The notes below the pieces were generated by a model. The model did not search any database. It saw only the letters and a program-made list of their open reading frames with translations, and had not been told where the DNA came from. Position numbers and translations under genes: made by a program. A DNA stretch of 64,000 bases from Leptolyngbya sp. NIES-3755 (GTDB lineage: Bacteria; Cyanobacteriota; Cyanobacteriia; Leptolyngbyales; Leptolyngbyaceae), in NCBI GenBank assembly GCA_001548435.1, contig AP017308.1:310001-374000 (forward strand), written 5' to 3'. Positions 36,688 through 46,417 of the stretch are shown here, piece after piece. Within the stretch, counting starts at the first letter, position 1. Each line of letters starts with the position of its first letter.

Positions 36688-39600
36688 CTAACTCACTTTG
36701 AACTGTCCGACACTGGTTTGCAGTTGTTGTGCGGTGGTCAGCAATTCCTGGAACGAGGACGAGATTTGACTAGACTGAGCCGAGTTTTTGTTTGCTAGCG
36801 CTGCCACGTCAGTCATCGATTGAGTGACTAACTTGGATTGTTGAGTTTGTGCCAAGGTTGCCTGAGTAATGCCATGAACTAACTGACTAATTTGTGCCGT
36901 TGCAGTCATAATCTCAGTCAATTGCTGACGAGTCTCACTCACTAATCCCGATCCACTCACAACCTGCTGGATTCCGGTATCCATTGCAGTCGCAACCGCA
37001 CTCGTTTCAGATTGAATCTCTTGTGCCAGTTTTTCAATTTCACGAGTTGCATCTGCCGATTGTCGTGCCAGCGATCGCACTTCATCTGCAACCACGGTAA
37101 ACCCGCGTCCGTACTCTCCAGCGCGAGTTGCTTCGATCGACGCATTCAAAGCCAACAGTTGAGTCTGAGTTGTGAAACTGCTAATCAAGCTCACAACTTT
37201 CGAGATCTTTTGAGACGATTCACTCAGTCGTTTGATCTTCTTACTGGTTTCCGCCACCGTTTCTCGAATTGCGAGAATTCCATCGACAGTACGGTTCATC
37301 GCAGCATCTCCCGATCGAACCATTTGATTTGCTTGTTGCAGTGCGGTTTCTACCTGTCGAGCATTTGCCGCCACTGCTTGAGTCGAACTCACCATCGCTT
37401 GAAGCTGATCTAAGGCACGAGTCACTTCTTGTAGCTGTTCTTCCGCTTGCTGAGTCAGTTTCGTAATCGCGCCACTGCTACTCCGAGAAGTATTGGACAC
37501 TTTCGATGCTGTAGTTTGCACCTGAGTTACGATTTTTCTCAAGCTTTGAATTGTGTTGTTGTAAGCATCCGCGATCGTGCCGACTTCATTTTCAACCACT
37601 GGAACTCGAACCGTTAAGTCTCCTGAGAACACAGGTTTAATTGCTGCTAATAGTTGAATCACCTGCATTTGCAATTGTTCTTTTGCGGTCTTTTCACGTT
37701 GAGCCGCTTGCGTCAATTGTTCAGACTGCATTCTGAGTTTTTCCAGTGAGTCTACTTGTTCAAGTGCGACCCCAAGCTGTCCTGCAATCTGATTCAGCAA
37801 GATCACGTCAGCTTCTTCCCAATGCCGCGTTCCACTGTTCTGGTACACAGCGAGAATTCCCCAAAGTTCTTGATTCTGGAAGACTGGAACGAGGACATAC
37901 GCTCTCGCTTCAAACTTCTCTAAAAGCTCAACGTGACAAGGATCATGTCCAGCATTGTAGATATCATCGATCGCTAAACTTTCCCGATTGCGATATCGTC
38001 CCCCTTGGGTTTCACGCAGATAGGAATCTTTCACATTCGTTCCGATATCCGTGCCCACGAGCTTACCCCATCCGCTTCCAACCGATTCGTAGATAAAATC
38101 GCCACTCCAATCTGGATTAAAACGATAGATCGCAGCCCGATCGACCTTTAAGAGTTGGCGAATGTCTTGCGTCGTAACCTGGAAAATCTTGCTGATATCC
38201 GAAGATTGGCGCACAATGTCGATCGATTGACGAATACGATCGCTCACTTTCGATAGAATCTTCTCCCGCTCTGCTTGTCGCTGAATTTGCAATAGATATT
38301 CAGATTGTTGAATTGCAACTCCCAACTGTGCACCCAGTTGAGCCAGCAAGTTCACTTCAGACTCTTCCCAATGACGTGGAGCGCTATTCTGATAAGCTCC
38401 CATCAATCCCCAAAGCTTTTGCCCTGAGAAGATTGGCACAATCATATACGCCTTAACTTGGAACTGTTCCAGCATCTCAACGTGGCACGGTAGATGTCCC
38501 ACTTTGTAGATGTCATTCACAACGAAGCTTTCATGATTGCGATACCGTCCCCCTTGAGTTTCTTGCAAATGTGTGTCATTCCAAGCGGTGTGAACATCTG
38601 CTCCAACGAGCCGCGACCATCCTGGAGCAACCGATTCAGAAACGAATTCGCCACCCCAATCATTGTTAAAGCGATAGATAGCAATGCGATCGGCTTGTAG
38701 AAATTGCCGAATCTGCTGAGTGGTCTGTCCAAAAATCGTTTCAATGTCGTCAAATTGGCGAATCTTATCCAATACAGACTTATTCACCTGGTCAATCACA
38801 CGAATAAAGTTGCGCTCTCGTGCGGCTGATTTTGCCAATTGTTCAGTCTGAGTTTCGACTTGCTTCAAATACTCTGCCTGTTGAATCGCCACTCCAAGTT
38901 GAGTGCCAATCTGCGTCATCAAGGCAATTTCAGACTCTTCCCAATGTCGAATACCTGAGTTCTGGTACGCTGCCAACAAGCCCCACAACTTTTCACCCTG
39001 CATAATCGGGACAATGATGTAAGCTCTGGCTTGATAGCGTTCCAATACTCCCAAGTAACAAGGCGAGAATCCGGCTTTGTAGACATCCGAAACGGCTCTG
39101 AAGTTTGCGCCTTTGGTGTAAGCGCCTCCTTGAGTCTGCTGGAGATATGTATCGATCGATTTGCCTTTCCCGATCGTTTTGATGTCACAATCGCTGGCGC
39201 TTTCTTTGAATGCAGCATTTTGCATCTGCTCTTCCATCACTGAAATCCAACCTGATGTGACCGATTCGGAAACAAACTCGCCACTCCAATCGGGATTAAA
39301 TCGGTAAACTCCAACGCGATCGGTGTTCAAAAACTGCCGAACTTCCTGAGTCGCGGTTTTGAAAATCGTATTGAGATCAAGCGAAGTCCGAATTTTCTCA
39401 ACCACTCGTGCTGCGGCTCGTTCCCGTTCAGCGACTTTCAAGAGTTGTTCAGTTTGCGATTGGAGTTGGTGTAGATTTTCTGCTTGTTGAATTGCAACAC
39501 CCAACTGTGTACCAATTCGGGTCATTAGCGAAATTTCTGCATCTTGCCAATGACGAGCACCTGAATTTTGATACGCCGCTAAAAGTCCCCAAAGTTTCTG

Positions 39601-40920
39601 ATTTCGCAAAATTGGGACAATCACATAAGCTCTCGTTTGATAGCGCTCCAGCATTTCAACGTAGCAGGGCGAGAATCCCATTTCGTAGATGTCGCTCACA
39701 GAACGGAATGCAGTTCCTTTTGCGAGTTTGCCCCCCTGAGTTTGCTGGAGATGCGTATCGGTAAGACGTGCAGCACCATTACCGAGTGTTTTAACACTAC
39801 ACTCACTGATGTTTTGCTTCAGGGTCGGATTATCGATTTGTTCTTGAAGTAGCGAATTCCAGCCTTGTGCGGTCGATTCTGCAACAAATTCGCCGCTCCA
39901 ATCTTCTTCAAAACGGTAGATCGCGACTCGATCGACTCTCAATAACTGTCGAATTTCTTGAGTTGTAGTGCGGAACACCGTGTCGAGATCAAGCGATCGA
40001 CGAATGCGATCAATCACTTTAAAAATCGCCCGCTCTGCTTCGTCTTGCTGAGCTAACTTAGTCGAAAATTCCGATTGCTGTAGATTGATCGTTAATTCTA
40101 GACACAGTTGATGCAGAAGATTGATTTCAACTTCTTGCCAAAGTCTCGTGCGCGAACATTGATGAACCACAAGTAAGCCCCAAGCTTGCCCAGAAACGCG
40201 AATCGGTAAGCTCAGACTCGCTTTTACTTGCAATTGTTCAAGAAGTTGATGTTGATACGGCATCAAATCGACACGGTTAACATCTTCAATGACAACGACT
40301 TGGTGCTTTACATAGTCTTCCGGTTGATCGAAACAGAAGCAAGTCAGTGCAGGAGATTCACCGAGAGCAGGTGTCCAACCGCGTTGAATCGATTCAGATA
40401 CGATCGCGCCCGTGTCTTGCGATCCGAATCGGTAAATGATTGCTCGATCGACTTGTAGCGTTTCACGAGCAACTTTCACAAAGACTTTCAACAAGGCATC
40501 TAGATCGGACATCTGACGCATTTGAGCCGAGATCGCGCTGAGTTGCTTACGCTGATAGCGGAGTTCTCTCGATGCACCTTGCTGATTCGATTTCTTCGGC
40601 TGATTGGCGGCGAATTCAGCCACTTGACGAAAGAGATTTTGGACGTTTGGCTTGTCTAAGAGTCCGGCGCGTTTGAGTTCTGATTTTAATCCAGTCAGAG
40701 CCGTTACGACTTGCTGAATTTCTCGCCCGGTGTCTTCTGGTTCTGCTCGACTTGTCCCGTTTGTGTATTCGGTTGGCTCTTGGAAGTCGATCGTAGAATC
40801 GTTGCCGTTCGTTTCAACGGTGGTTTCTGAAAGAAAAGCAGTGAATTCTTCAAGCGTGGGTTCAGCAGAAAACATAGAGGACATATCGAGAGTGGGTTCA
40901 GTACGACGCGACGCGGACAT
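36688..40920 (-). CDS. Soluble five-GAF methyl-accepting receptor (PixJ-like)
   Basis: A 1410-residue cytoplasmic receptor without membrane segments. After an acidic N terminus come five GAF domains (about 140-290, 310-480, 510-685, 705-870, 890-1050), a HAMP-like segment (about 1090-1140) and an MCP signalling domain with the hairpin tip [29 protein letters not shown]. Domains 2-5 have Cys at the place that binds bilin in cyanobacteriochromes: Cys419 and Cys621 (PCY), Cys812 and Cys995 (PCH). Domain 1 lacks it. Whether they carry chromophore is not visible. It should signal through the adjacent CheW and CheA. A loss of membrane anchoring distinguishes it from Synechocystis PixJ. Confidence 0.92.
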   Translation of the reverse strand: MSASRRTEPTLDMSSMFSAEPTLEEFTAFLSETTVETNGNDSTIDFQEPTEYTNGTSRAEPEDTGREIQQVVTALTGLKSELKRAGLLDKPNVQNLFRQVAEFAANQPKKSNQQGASRELRYQRKQLSAISAQMRQMSDLDALLKVFVKVARETLQVDRAIIYRFGSQDTGAIVSESIQRGWTPALGESPALTCFCFDQPEDYVKHQVVVIEDVNRVDLMPYQHQLLEQLQVKASLSLPIRVSGQAWGLLVVHQCSRTRLWQEVEINLLHQLCLELTINLQQSEFSTKLAQQDEAERAIFKVIDRIRRSLDLDTVFRTTTQEIRQLLRVDRVAIYRFEEDWSGEFVAESTAQGWNSLLQEQIDNPTLKQNISECSVKTLGNGAARLTDTHLQQTQGGKLAKGTAFRSVSDIYEMGFSPCYVEMLERYQTRAYVIVPILRNQKLWGLLAAYQNSGARHWQDAEISLMTRIGTQLGVAIQQAENLHQLQSQTEQLLKVAERERAAARVVEKIRTSLDLNTIFKTATQEVRQFLNTDRVGVYRFNPDWSGEFVSESVTSGWISVMEEQMQNAAFKESASDCDIKTIGKGKSIDTYLQQTQGGAYTKGANFRAVSDVYKAGFSPCYLGVLERYQARAYIIVPIMQGEKLWGLLAAYQNSGIRHWEESEIALMTQIGTQLGVAIQQAEYLKQVETQTEQLAKSAARERNFIRVIDQVNKSVLDKIRQFDDIETIFGQTTQQIRQFLQADRIAIYRFNNDWGGEFVSESVAPGWSRLVGADVHTAWNDTHLQETQGGRYRNHESFVVNDIYKVGHLPCHVEMLEQFQVKAYMIVPIFSGQKLWGLMGAYQNSAPRHWEESEVNLLAQLGAQLGVAIQQSEYLLQIQRQAEREKILSKVSDRIRQSIDIVRQSSDISKIFQVTTQDIRQLLKVDRAAIYRFNPDWSGDFIYESVGSGWGKLVGTDIGTNVKDSYLRETQGGRYRNRESLAIDDIYNAGHDPCHVELLEKFEARAYVLVPVFQNQELWGILAVYQNSGTRHWEEADVILLNQIAGQLGVALEQVDSLEKLRMQSEQLTQAAQREKTAKEQLQMQVIQLLAAIKPVFSGDLTVRVPVVENEVGTIADAYNNTIQSLRKIVTQVQTTASKVSNTSRSSSGAITKLTQQAEEQLQEVTRALDQLQAMVSSTQAVAANARQVETALQQANQMVRSGDAAMNRTVDGILAIRETVAETSKKIKRLSESSQKISKVVSLISSFTTQTQLLALNASIEATRAGEYGRGFTVVADEVRSLARQSADATREIEKLAQEIQSETSAVATAMDTGIQQVVSGSGLVSETRQQLTEIMTATAQISQLVHGITQATLAQTQQSKLVTQSMTDVAALANKNSAQSSQISSSFQELLTTAQQLQTSVGQFKVS

Positions 40921-40947
40921 GGGCTTTCTCCTGGAGGCTGGACAAGA

Positions 40948-41523
40948 TTAAAAGGAATTGAATTGGTGAATTTGTAAATCTAGATCTTGGATTACAGCCG
41001 TCGTACTTAAGACAACGCTGCGATCGTGCTTAAAATATCCTTTGATGAATTTCAAAATGGATTCAGGAAACAAATCGGGTGATGGCTTTAGCAAGCTGTC
41101 TGGATTGTGTTCCTCGATTTCGTCAATTTCTGGAACAACTAAACCGAGAGATTTCCGACCGGACTGAATGACGATCGCGCTCACCGTAGTAATTCGTTCA
41201 GCCGTCGTTCCACTCCAAGTCGTGTTTGCTTTCAAGCCAAGTTGCTGAAATAAATCAACGAGCCAGAGTGCTTCTCCTCGCCAGTTCGACATTCCTAAGA
41301 CATAAGGACTCATTTGAGGCACAGGCAGAATGTCCGAAATGGGGATCGTCTGCACAGCGGCAATGTCTTCGACCGCTAAGAGCATCGTTTGAGCAGTATC
41401 GAGCCGAAACCGCAGAAATTTCTGGAGTGGCTCGATCGCAGCAGGTGGACTCAACAGAGATTCCAAACTGGTAATCGAAGCAGTAGACAGGGACGATGTC
41501 GCGAACTCAGCAAGATCCATCAT
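40948..41523 (-). CDS. CheW-like coupling protein (PixI-like)
   Basis: A 191-residue CheW-domain protein with a 35-residue N-terminal extension. Core motifs: TAQTMLLAVEDIAAVQTIPI, MSNWRGEALWLVDLFQQLGL and TVSAIVIQSGRKSLGLVVPEID. It lies 27 bases upstream of the receptor gene and 2 bases after the cheY stop; this order matches pixH-pixI-pixJ. Confidence 0.88.
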   Translation of the reverse strand: MMDLAEFATSSLSTASITSLESLLSPPAAIEPLQKFLRFRLDTAQTMLLAVEDIAAVQTIPISDILPVPQMSPYVLGMSNWRGEALWLVDLFQQLGLKANTTWSGTTAERITTVSAIVIQSGRKSLGLVVPEIDEIEEHNPDSLLKPSPDLFPESILKFIKGYFKHDRSVVLSTTAVIQDLDLQIHQFNSF

Positions 41524-41525
41524 CG

Positions 41526-41891
41526 TTAAATCACCATGAGTTGACGGATCGTGCTGAGCAGTGCAGTGGGATCAACGGGCTTGGGAAGGTAAGCGTTTGC
41601 ACCGAGTAAATTGCCCCACATCATGTCTACATCTGTATCTTTGGTGGAACAGATGACGACTGGAATTTGGCTAGTTTTCGGATCAGCTTTGAGTTCGCGG
41701 CAGAGTTCAAAACCACTTTGACCGGGCAAAATCACGTCTAGCACAATCAAGTCAGGCGTTTGGGTCATGAGTTTGGTTTGTGCTTCTTCGCCACTTTGGG
41801 CACTCACAACGGTTAATCCTGCTTTTTGCAAATAGCCCGTGAGCAACTGCATTTCGGTCATACTATCTTCGACTACCAAAACCGTTTTCAT
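41526..41891 (-). CDS. CheY-like response regulator (PixH-like)
   Basis: A 121-residue single receiver domain: acidic pocket VVEDS, phospho-acceptor Asp in LIVLDVILPGQSG (about residue 53), Thr/Ser in VICSTKD and Lys in YLPKPVD. It probably receives phosphate from the hybrid CheA. It lies 38 bases after the PatA-like gene. Confidence 0.92.
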   Translation of the reverse strand: MKTVLVVEDSMTEMQLLTGYLQKAGLTVVSAQSGEEAQTKLMTQTPDLIVLDVILPGQSGFELCRELKADPKTSQIPVVICSTKDTDVDMMWGNLLGANAYLPKPVDPTALLSTIRQLMVI

Positions 41892-41928
41892 ACGTTTCTC
41901 CGAGTTGAGAGTGAGAAGGGGTCATCGT

Positions 41929-43134
41929 TCAATCGTGAATAGGCAGCACTTTTCGGGCGATGGCTAACACACGATCGGCATCGACTGGCTTCGCGAGGAA
42001 TCCCGAAGATCCGACAAATTTTGCCCGAACTCGATCTATGATTCCGTCGTTGCTCGTCAAAATAACGATCGGGATATCTTTGAAAGCAGAGACCCGTCGA
42101 ATTTGAGCGCAGATTTCGTACCCATTCGCGATCGGCATGACGAGATCGAGAAAAATTAATCCGGGTTTTTTCTCCAGCAAGGTTGGCAATGCTTGGATTG
42201 AGTCTTGGATGCCAACGAACTGATAGCCTGCTTCGGTTAGAATGCGTTCCATGATTTGACATTCGCGCAGACTGTCATCAATGCAGGCGATGAGAGGCGC
42301 AGTATTTGAGCCTGTGATGGGAGGCGAGGACACAATGCCTGAGCGAGTTGCTCCAGAACTGGGAATGCCAGAATTATCTGAAGCAGGGACAGCATCGGGG
42401 CGGACTCCTGTAGGAGCGAGATCAGGAATTTTGGTGAGGGCGACCAATCCTTTTCGGTAGAGGGGGACGAGAACCCGCGTCAGTTGGAGTAAGTCTTGCT
42501 TCATCAGCATCGCCAAATCTCGCAGTGTTCTCCGACCGTCTACCAGCGAAACCAGCATTTTGTAGACTTTTTCTGGGGCGTGTTCTTGGAGTTGTTCGGG
42601 ATGCCGCAAGACGGGTGCGAGATTGGGAGAATGATCGGCAAGACCCAGCGATCGCCAAGTATTCCACTGTTGTTGAACTTCGCCGAGAAGCTGCTCCGCG
42701 TTCAGCAGTGCTAGGGATGCCTCTAACATGTCCTCGGCATCGGATTTGAACGTGACGGGTCGAGTTTCTTCTTGTTGAATAATGTCGAATAGGACATCGA
42801 CCACGGTGCTACGAATGACCGCGACGGCTTGCTCTGGACTAACTTGCTGACGCTTAACTAAGGTGTTGAGCGTGTGATAGTCCTGACAAGGCGTATCTGT
42901 GTGGGGAAGCGCGATCGCTCCCGGACTCAGTTGGGGACAGTGCTGAGTCATATAACGATGCCAACGGCGACGGGGATGCGGTCCACCCGTTGCCCAAATG
43001 ACGCGACCCATATAGAGGTATAAGCTCCATTGCTGTCCGCTGGTGGAGACATCTAACCGTCCGCTAAAGTGCATCCGGCTACGAATGCCAAGCAAACCGC
43101 TCGGAGAATCGGTTGAAGAATCATCAACTAACAT
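41929..43134 (-). CDS. PatA/PixG-like response regulator (DUF4388 + receiver)
   Basis: A 401-residue regulator, first gene of the operon. N-terminal PATAN/DUF4388-type domain (about 10-240, FSGRLDVSTSGQQWSLYLYMGRVIWATGG), a Pro/Ser/Gly linker, then a receiver (ACIDDS, Asp in IFLDLVMPIANG, Lys in LAKPVD). PixG/PatA-type proteins are thought to signal to the type IV pilus machinery or, in heterocyst formers, patterning. ATG 43134 has AGGGA upstream; a TTG at 43200 would add 22 residues. Confidence 0.88.
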   Translation of the reverse strand: MLVDDSSTDSPSGLLGIRSRMHFSGRLDVSTSGQQWSLYLYMGRVIWATGGPHPRRRWHRYMTQHCPQLSPGAIALPHTDTPCQDYHTLNTLVKRQQVSPEQAVAVIRSTVVDVLFDIIQQEETRPVTFKSDAEDMLEASLALLNAEQLLGEVQQQWNTWRSLGLADHSPNLAPVLRHPEQLQEHAPEKVYKMLVSLVDGRRTLRDLAMLMKQDLLQLTRVLVPLYRKGLVALTKIPDLAPTGVRPDAVPASDNSGIPSSGATRSGIVSSPPITGSNTAPLIACIDDSLRECQIMERILTEAGYQFVGIQDSIQALPTLLEKKPGLIFLDLVMPIANGYEICAQIRRVSAFKDIPIVILTSNDGIIDRVRAKFVGSSGFLAKPVDADRVLAIARKVLPIHD

Positions 43135-43290
43135 GCCCAATTTCCCTAGATTTAGGCTTTTATGACTTGCCCAAGAATGTTCTAGGTCTATTTTTCCCAA
43201 CGGTCAAAATAAAGCTCACTTTAAATGAGGAGAAAATAGAGTGAAATCTTTGAATGTCAGAGAAAAATTGGTTGTGCAAACTATAGCAAA

Positions 43291-43321
43291 GGTATGAGGT
43301 ATGAGGTGTGAGGTGCGAGGT
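43291..43321. repeat. Heptamer tandem repeat, STRR-like
   Basis: GGTATGA GGTATGA GGTGTGA GGTGCGA GGT in tandem, in the intergenic region upstream of the pix-like operon. Same family as the blocks at 13596 and 13762. The rest of the roughly 290-bp gap (43135-43425) shows no gene and should contain the operon promoter. Confidence 0.75.
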
Positions 43322-43425
43322 CAAATTCATCTACGGCTGAGGTTTAGAGATTGAGAGCGTCCTAACCTTTTTGCGTACTGCTATATAAGCAATCTAAGCA
43401 TCGATTCGGTTGCATTTTGACTACT

Positions 43426-44991
43426 TTAATGAGCAGCAGACATGCCGGATGCTTTGATTTTCTTGAGGAACAAAACGGCAATTCCGCTGACTAGAAGCGC
43501 GATCGCAATAAAGTAGAAACAGTCATTAAATGCTTGGATGTAAGCCTGTTGTCGAACTCGATTCGCGATCGATAATATTGCCTGGTTCTGTGCGGTTGCT
43601 AAATCTGAACCTCGACTGACAAAATATTGAGTGGCTTGATTAATTGCTTCTTGAGCGGCGGGATTGTACTGTGAAACTGATTCACCGAGTCGATTGGAGT
43701 GGAATTGTTCGCGCTGAGTCAGGAGAGTTGCGACGGCTGCAATCCCGATCGAGCCTCCTAAGTTTCGCATCATATTGAAGAGTCCGGATGCAGAACCCGC
43801 TTGGGCAGGTGGCAATCCAGCCGTTGCAACACTTGAGAGCGGAACCATGATTAAAGGTTGTCCCATTGCACGAACAAGCTGTGACCAGCGCAATTGATCG
43901 ATTCCAGAATCAGCAGTGAGATGAGAATTCATGAAGCAGCTTGTTGCAAACAAAATTACACCAATTCCGATCAGCAGTCGGATATCAATCTTCCGCATCA
44001 ATTTTGGCACAAAGGGAATGATGAGGAGTTGAGGAAATCCAACCCACATGAGGACTTCACCAATTTGCATAGCGGTGTAGCCTTGGATCTGTCCTAGATA
44101 CAGCGGCAGAATGTAAATCGATCCATAAAGTCCTAACCCTAGACTGACATTAATAATGCTGGCTAAACCAAAGTTGCGTTCTTTGAGTAGGCGTAAGTTA
44201 ATGAAAGGGCGTTTGCGGGTGAGTTCGATCGTAAAAAAGACCGACAGGAAAATCACTGCAAGAATCGAGAGTTGAGCAATTAAATTTGAACTAAACCAGT
44301 CTTTGCGACTGCCTTCTTCGAGCACAACTTGTAGCGATCCAAGCCCGATCGCCATTGCAATAATTCCGCCCCAATCCCCTTGTTTGAGAAGGTGTAACTG
44401 CATGGGTTTTGGATCGATCGCATACCAGACCGCAGCAATTAACAATAATCCTGGAAAGAGATTGATATAGAACACATAGTGCCAACTGAAATTTTCAGTC
44501 AACCAGCCTCCAAGTGTTGGACCGATCGAAGGTGCAAAAGTTGCAGTAATTCCAAACAATGCCATGCCGATCGGTTGCTTTGAAGGAGGCAATGTGGTGA
44601 GAAGCACTGTAAATGCCATTGGAATTAAAATTCCGCCTGTGAATCCTTGAAACGCTCGTGCCACGATCATCGATGGTAGATCCCACGCGAAGGCACAAGC
44701 GATCGAGAAACACACAAATAAAGTTGCATTCACTAATAAATAGCGCCGTACTGAAAATACTTGTGATAACCATCCGGTTAATGGAATCACGATAATTTCT
44801 GCAACTAAGTAAGAAGTCGAAATCCAAGATCCTTCTTCTAACGTTGCGCCTAATGCAGCTTGGATATCTCTGAGTGATGAATTTGTGATTTGGATATCCA
44901 ATACTGCCATGAATGCACCTAAGACGGTTCCGAAGACACCAATCCAGGTTTTAAGAGAAACGCGATCGCGATTTGCGGCTACAGTGGTCAC
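43426..44991 (-). CDS. DHA2/EmrB-family drug:proton antiporter
   Basis: A 521-residue major facilitator with about 14 membrane segments, the number expected for DHA2 exporters. Family motifs: LDIQITNSSLRDIQAAL (motif D1-like near residue 32), the SQVFSVRRYLL motif A region, and VLLTTLPPSKQPIGMALFG, GPTLGGWL (motif C, antiporter). The start is taken at GTG 44991, with GGAGG exactly 5 bases upstream; a GTG at 44997 overlaps that site. It lies 12 bases after a second MFS gene. Substrates unknown. Confidence 0.9.
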   Translation of the reverse strand: MTTVAANRDRVSLKTWIGVFGTVLGAFMAVLDIQITNSSLRDIQAALGATLEEGSWISTSYLVAEIIVIPLTGWLSQVFSVRRYLLVNATLFVCFSIACAFAWDLPSMIVARAFQGFTGGILIPMAFTVLLTTLPPSKQPIGMALFGITATFAPSIGPTLGGWLTENFSWHYVFYINLFPGLLLIAAVWYAIDPKPMQLHLLKQGDWGGIIAMAIGLGSLQVVLEEGSRKDWFSSNLIAQLSILAVIFLSVFFTIELTRKRPFINLRLLKERNFGLASIINVSLGLGLYGSIYILPLYLGQIQGYTAMQIGEVLMWVGFPQLLIIPFVPKLMRKIDIRLLIGIGVILFATSCFMNSHLTADSGIDQLRWSQLVRAMGQPLIMVPLSSVATAGLPPAQAGSASGLFNMMRNLGGSIGIAAVATLLTQREQFHSNRLGESVSQYNPAAQEAINQATQYFVSRGSDLATAQNQAILSIANRVRQQAYIQAFNDCFYFIAIALLVSGIAVLFLKKIKASGMSAAH

Positions 44992-45002
44992 ATGCACCTC
45001 CG

Positions 45003-46292
45003 TTAAGGATGAGGCTGATAAGGATGGGGAGATTGAAGAATACCAAGTCGGACGTAAATTGGAATGACTAGCTGACGAAGCGCGGGTAATTGTTGTCCAA
45101 AAAAGAGCGATGCAGCGATGCAGATGATTCCACCCATCGCTAGTGTATTGGGTGCGCCGATTAGATTCGCTAAACTGCCTGCAATGAGATTGCCAAACGT
45201 CACCATACTGGTAAAGGCAAGCGCGTATAAGCTCATGACTCGACCGCGTTTATCTTCATCCACGATCGTTTGCAAAATTGTATTGCCCGAAGTGGATTGC
45301 AAAATTAAACATGCACCCGCAAAGAACAGTGCAACGAGTGATAACCAGAGCATTCTAGATTGTGAAAATACAATGATTGCAAGTCCAAATCCAGCGGGTG
45401 CGATCGCCATAATTTTTCCAAGTCCCATCACGCTTCGCCGCGATCCAAGATAGAGAGCAGAACAGAGCGCACCGAGTCCAGAAGCCGCCATCAAAAATCC
45501 AAGCGTTTCGGCTCCCCCTTTGAGATACTGTGTAGCAAAGATAGGAGCCAATACGGTATAGGGCATTCCGACGAAGCTCACTAACCCAATAAGTAAAAGA
45601 ATGGCTCGGATTGGTGGAAATCCGAATGAGTAGTTAAGTCCCTCTTTTAATTGTTGCAAAACTCCAGATTGTGCAGCTTTGATTGGAATTGCTCTTGGTT
45701 TAAGTCGCATTGCTAACAAGCCAAGAATTACGGCAATGTAACTCACGGTGTCGATCGCAAAACAAGCGGTTGTTCCTACTGCCGCCACGAGCAATCCTGC
45801 GATCGCAGGTCCAACTAATCGGGCACTGTTGAAAATTGAAGAATTTAGCGCGATCGCATTTCCCAGATCTTCACGCTTTTCAACCAATTCCACGACAAAA
45901 GACTGGCGAGTTGGCATATCCACCGCATTCACACAACCTTGGAAGACACTGAGCGCGATAATGTGCCAAACATCGATCATCCCAGTGAGCGCTAGAACAG
46001 TTAAAGCTAACGATTGCAACATCGATAGAGCTTGAGTCACAATCAGCGTATTGCGGCGATTCCAACGATCGACTAACACTCCCGCAAATGGACTGAGAAA
46101 GAAATTTGGAATCTGTTGAGCAAAGCCAACAACACCAAGCATTAAAGCAGAATTCGTTAGGTGATAAACCAGCCAGATCACCGCTGTCTGAGTCATCCAA
46201 GTTCCGATTAATGACAAGCCCTGACCTGCAAAAAACAGACGGTAATTGCGCGATCGTAAGGCACGGAACACAGCGGGCGATCCAAGTGGCAT
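45003..46292 (-). CDS. MFS exporter of the MFS_3 (EntS-like) type
   Basis: A 429-residue 12-segment transporter: N terminus FRALRSRNYRLFFAGQGLSLIGTWMTQTAV, motif A region DRWNRRNTLIVTQ and mid-loop DEDKRGRVMSLYALAF are typical of MFS_3 proteins, which export siderophores or drugs. Start ATG 46292 has AGAGGA 7 bases upstream; GTG 46295 is the alternative. First gene of a two-gene exporter operon. Confidence 0.9.
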   Translation of the reverse strand: MPLGSPAVFRALRSRNYRLFFAGQGLSLIGTWMTQTAVIWLVYHLTNSALMLGVVGFAQQIPNFFLSPFAGVLVDRWNRRNTLIVTQALSMLQSLALTVLALTGMIDVWHIIALSVFQGCVNAVDMPTRQSFVVELVEKREDLGNAIALNSSIFNSARLVGPAIAGLLVAAVGTTACFAIDTVSYIAVILGLLAMRLKPRAIPIKAAQSGVLQQLKEGLNYSFGFPPIRAILLLIGLVSFVGMPYTVLAPIFATQYLKGGAETLGFLMAASGLGALCSALYLGSRRSVMGLGKIMAIAPAGFGLAIIVFSQSRMLWLSLVALFFAGACLILQSTSGNTILQTIVDEDKRGRVMSLYALAFTSMVTFGNLIAGSLANLIGAPNTLAMGGIICIAASLFFGQQLPALRQLVIPIYVRLGILQSPHPYQPHP

Positions 46293-46365
46293 CACTCAAT
46301 CCTCTAGACGGATTCTCTAGTATAGGAATCGATTTCTACGATCGTGGACTGTCTAGAGAAAGAAG

Positions 46366-46394
46366 TCCCTCCCTGACCCAACGCCAGAGAGGGA
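46366..46394 (-). terminator. Possible terminator of the porin gene
   Basis: On the minus strand TCCCTC ... GAGGGA (6-bp stem, 17-base loop) lies 24 bases after the porin stop, followed by CTTCTTTCTCT rather than a clean T run. Confidence 0.4.
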
Positions 46395-46417
46395 ACGTGA
46401 CAGAGTGATCATGGAAG

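Noticed and set aside
41888-42262. 124-residue minus-strand frame
   Set aside because: It lies wholly inside the PatA/PixG-like gene in another frame and has Arg/Ser-rich shadow composition.
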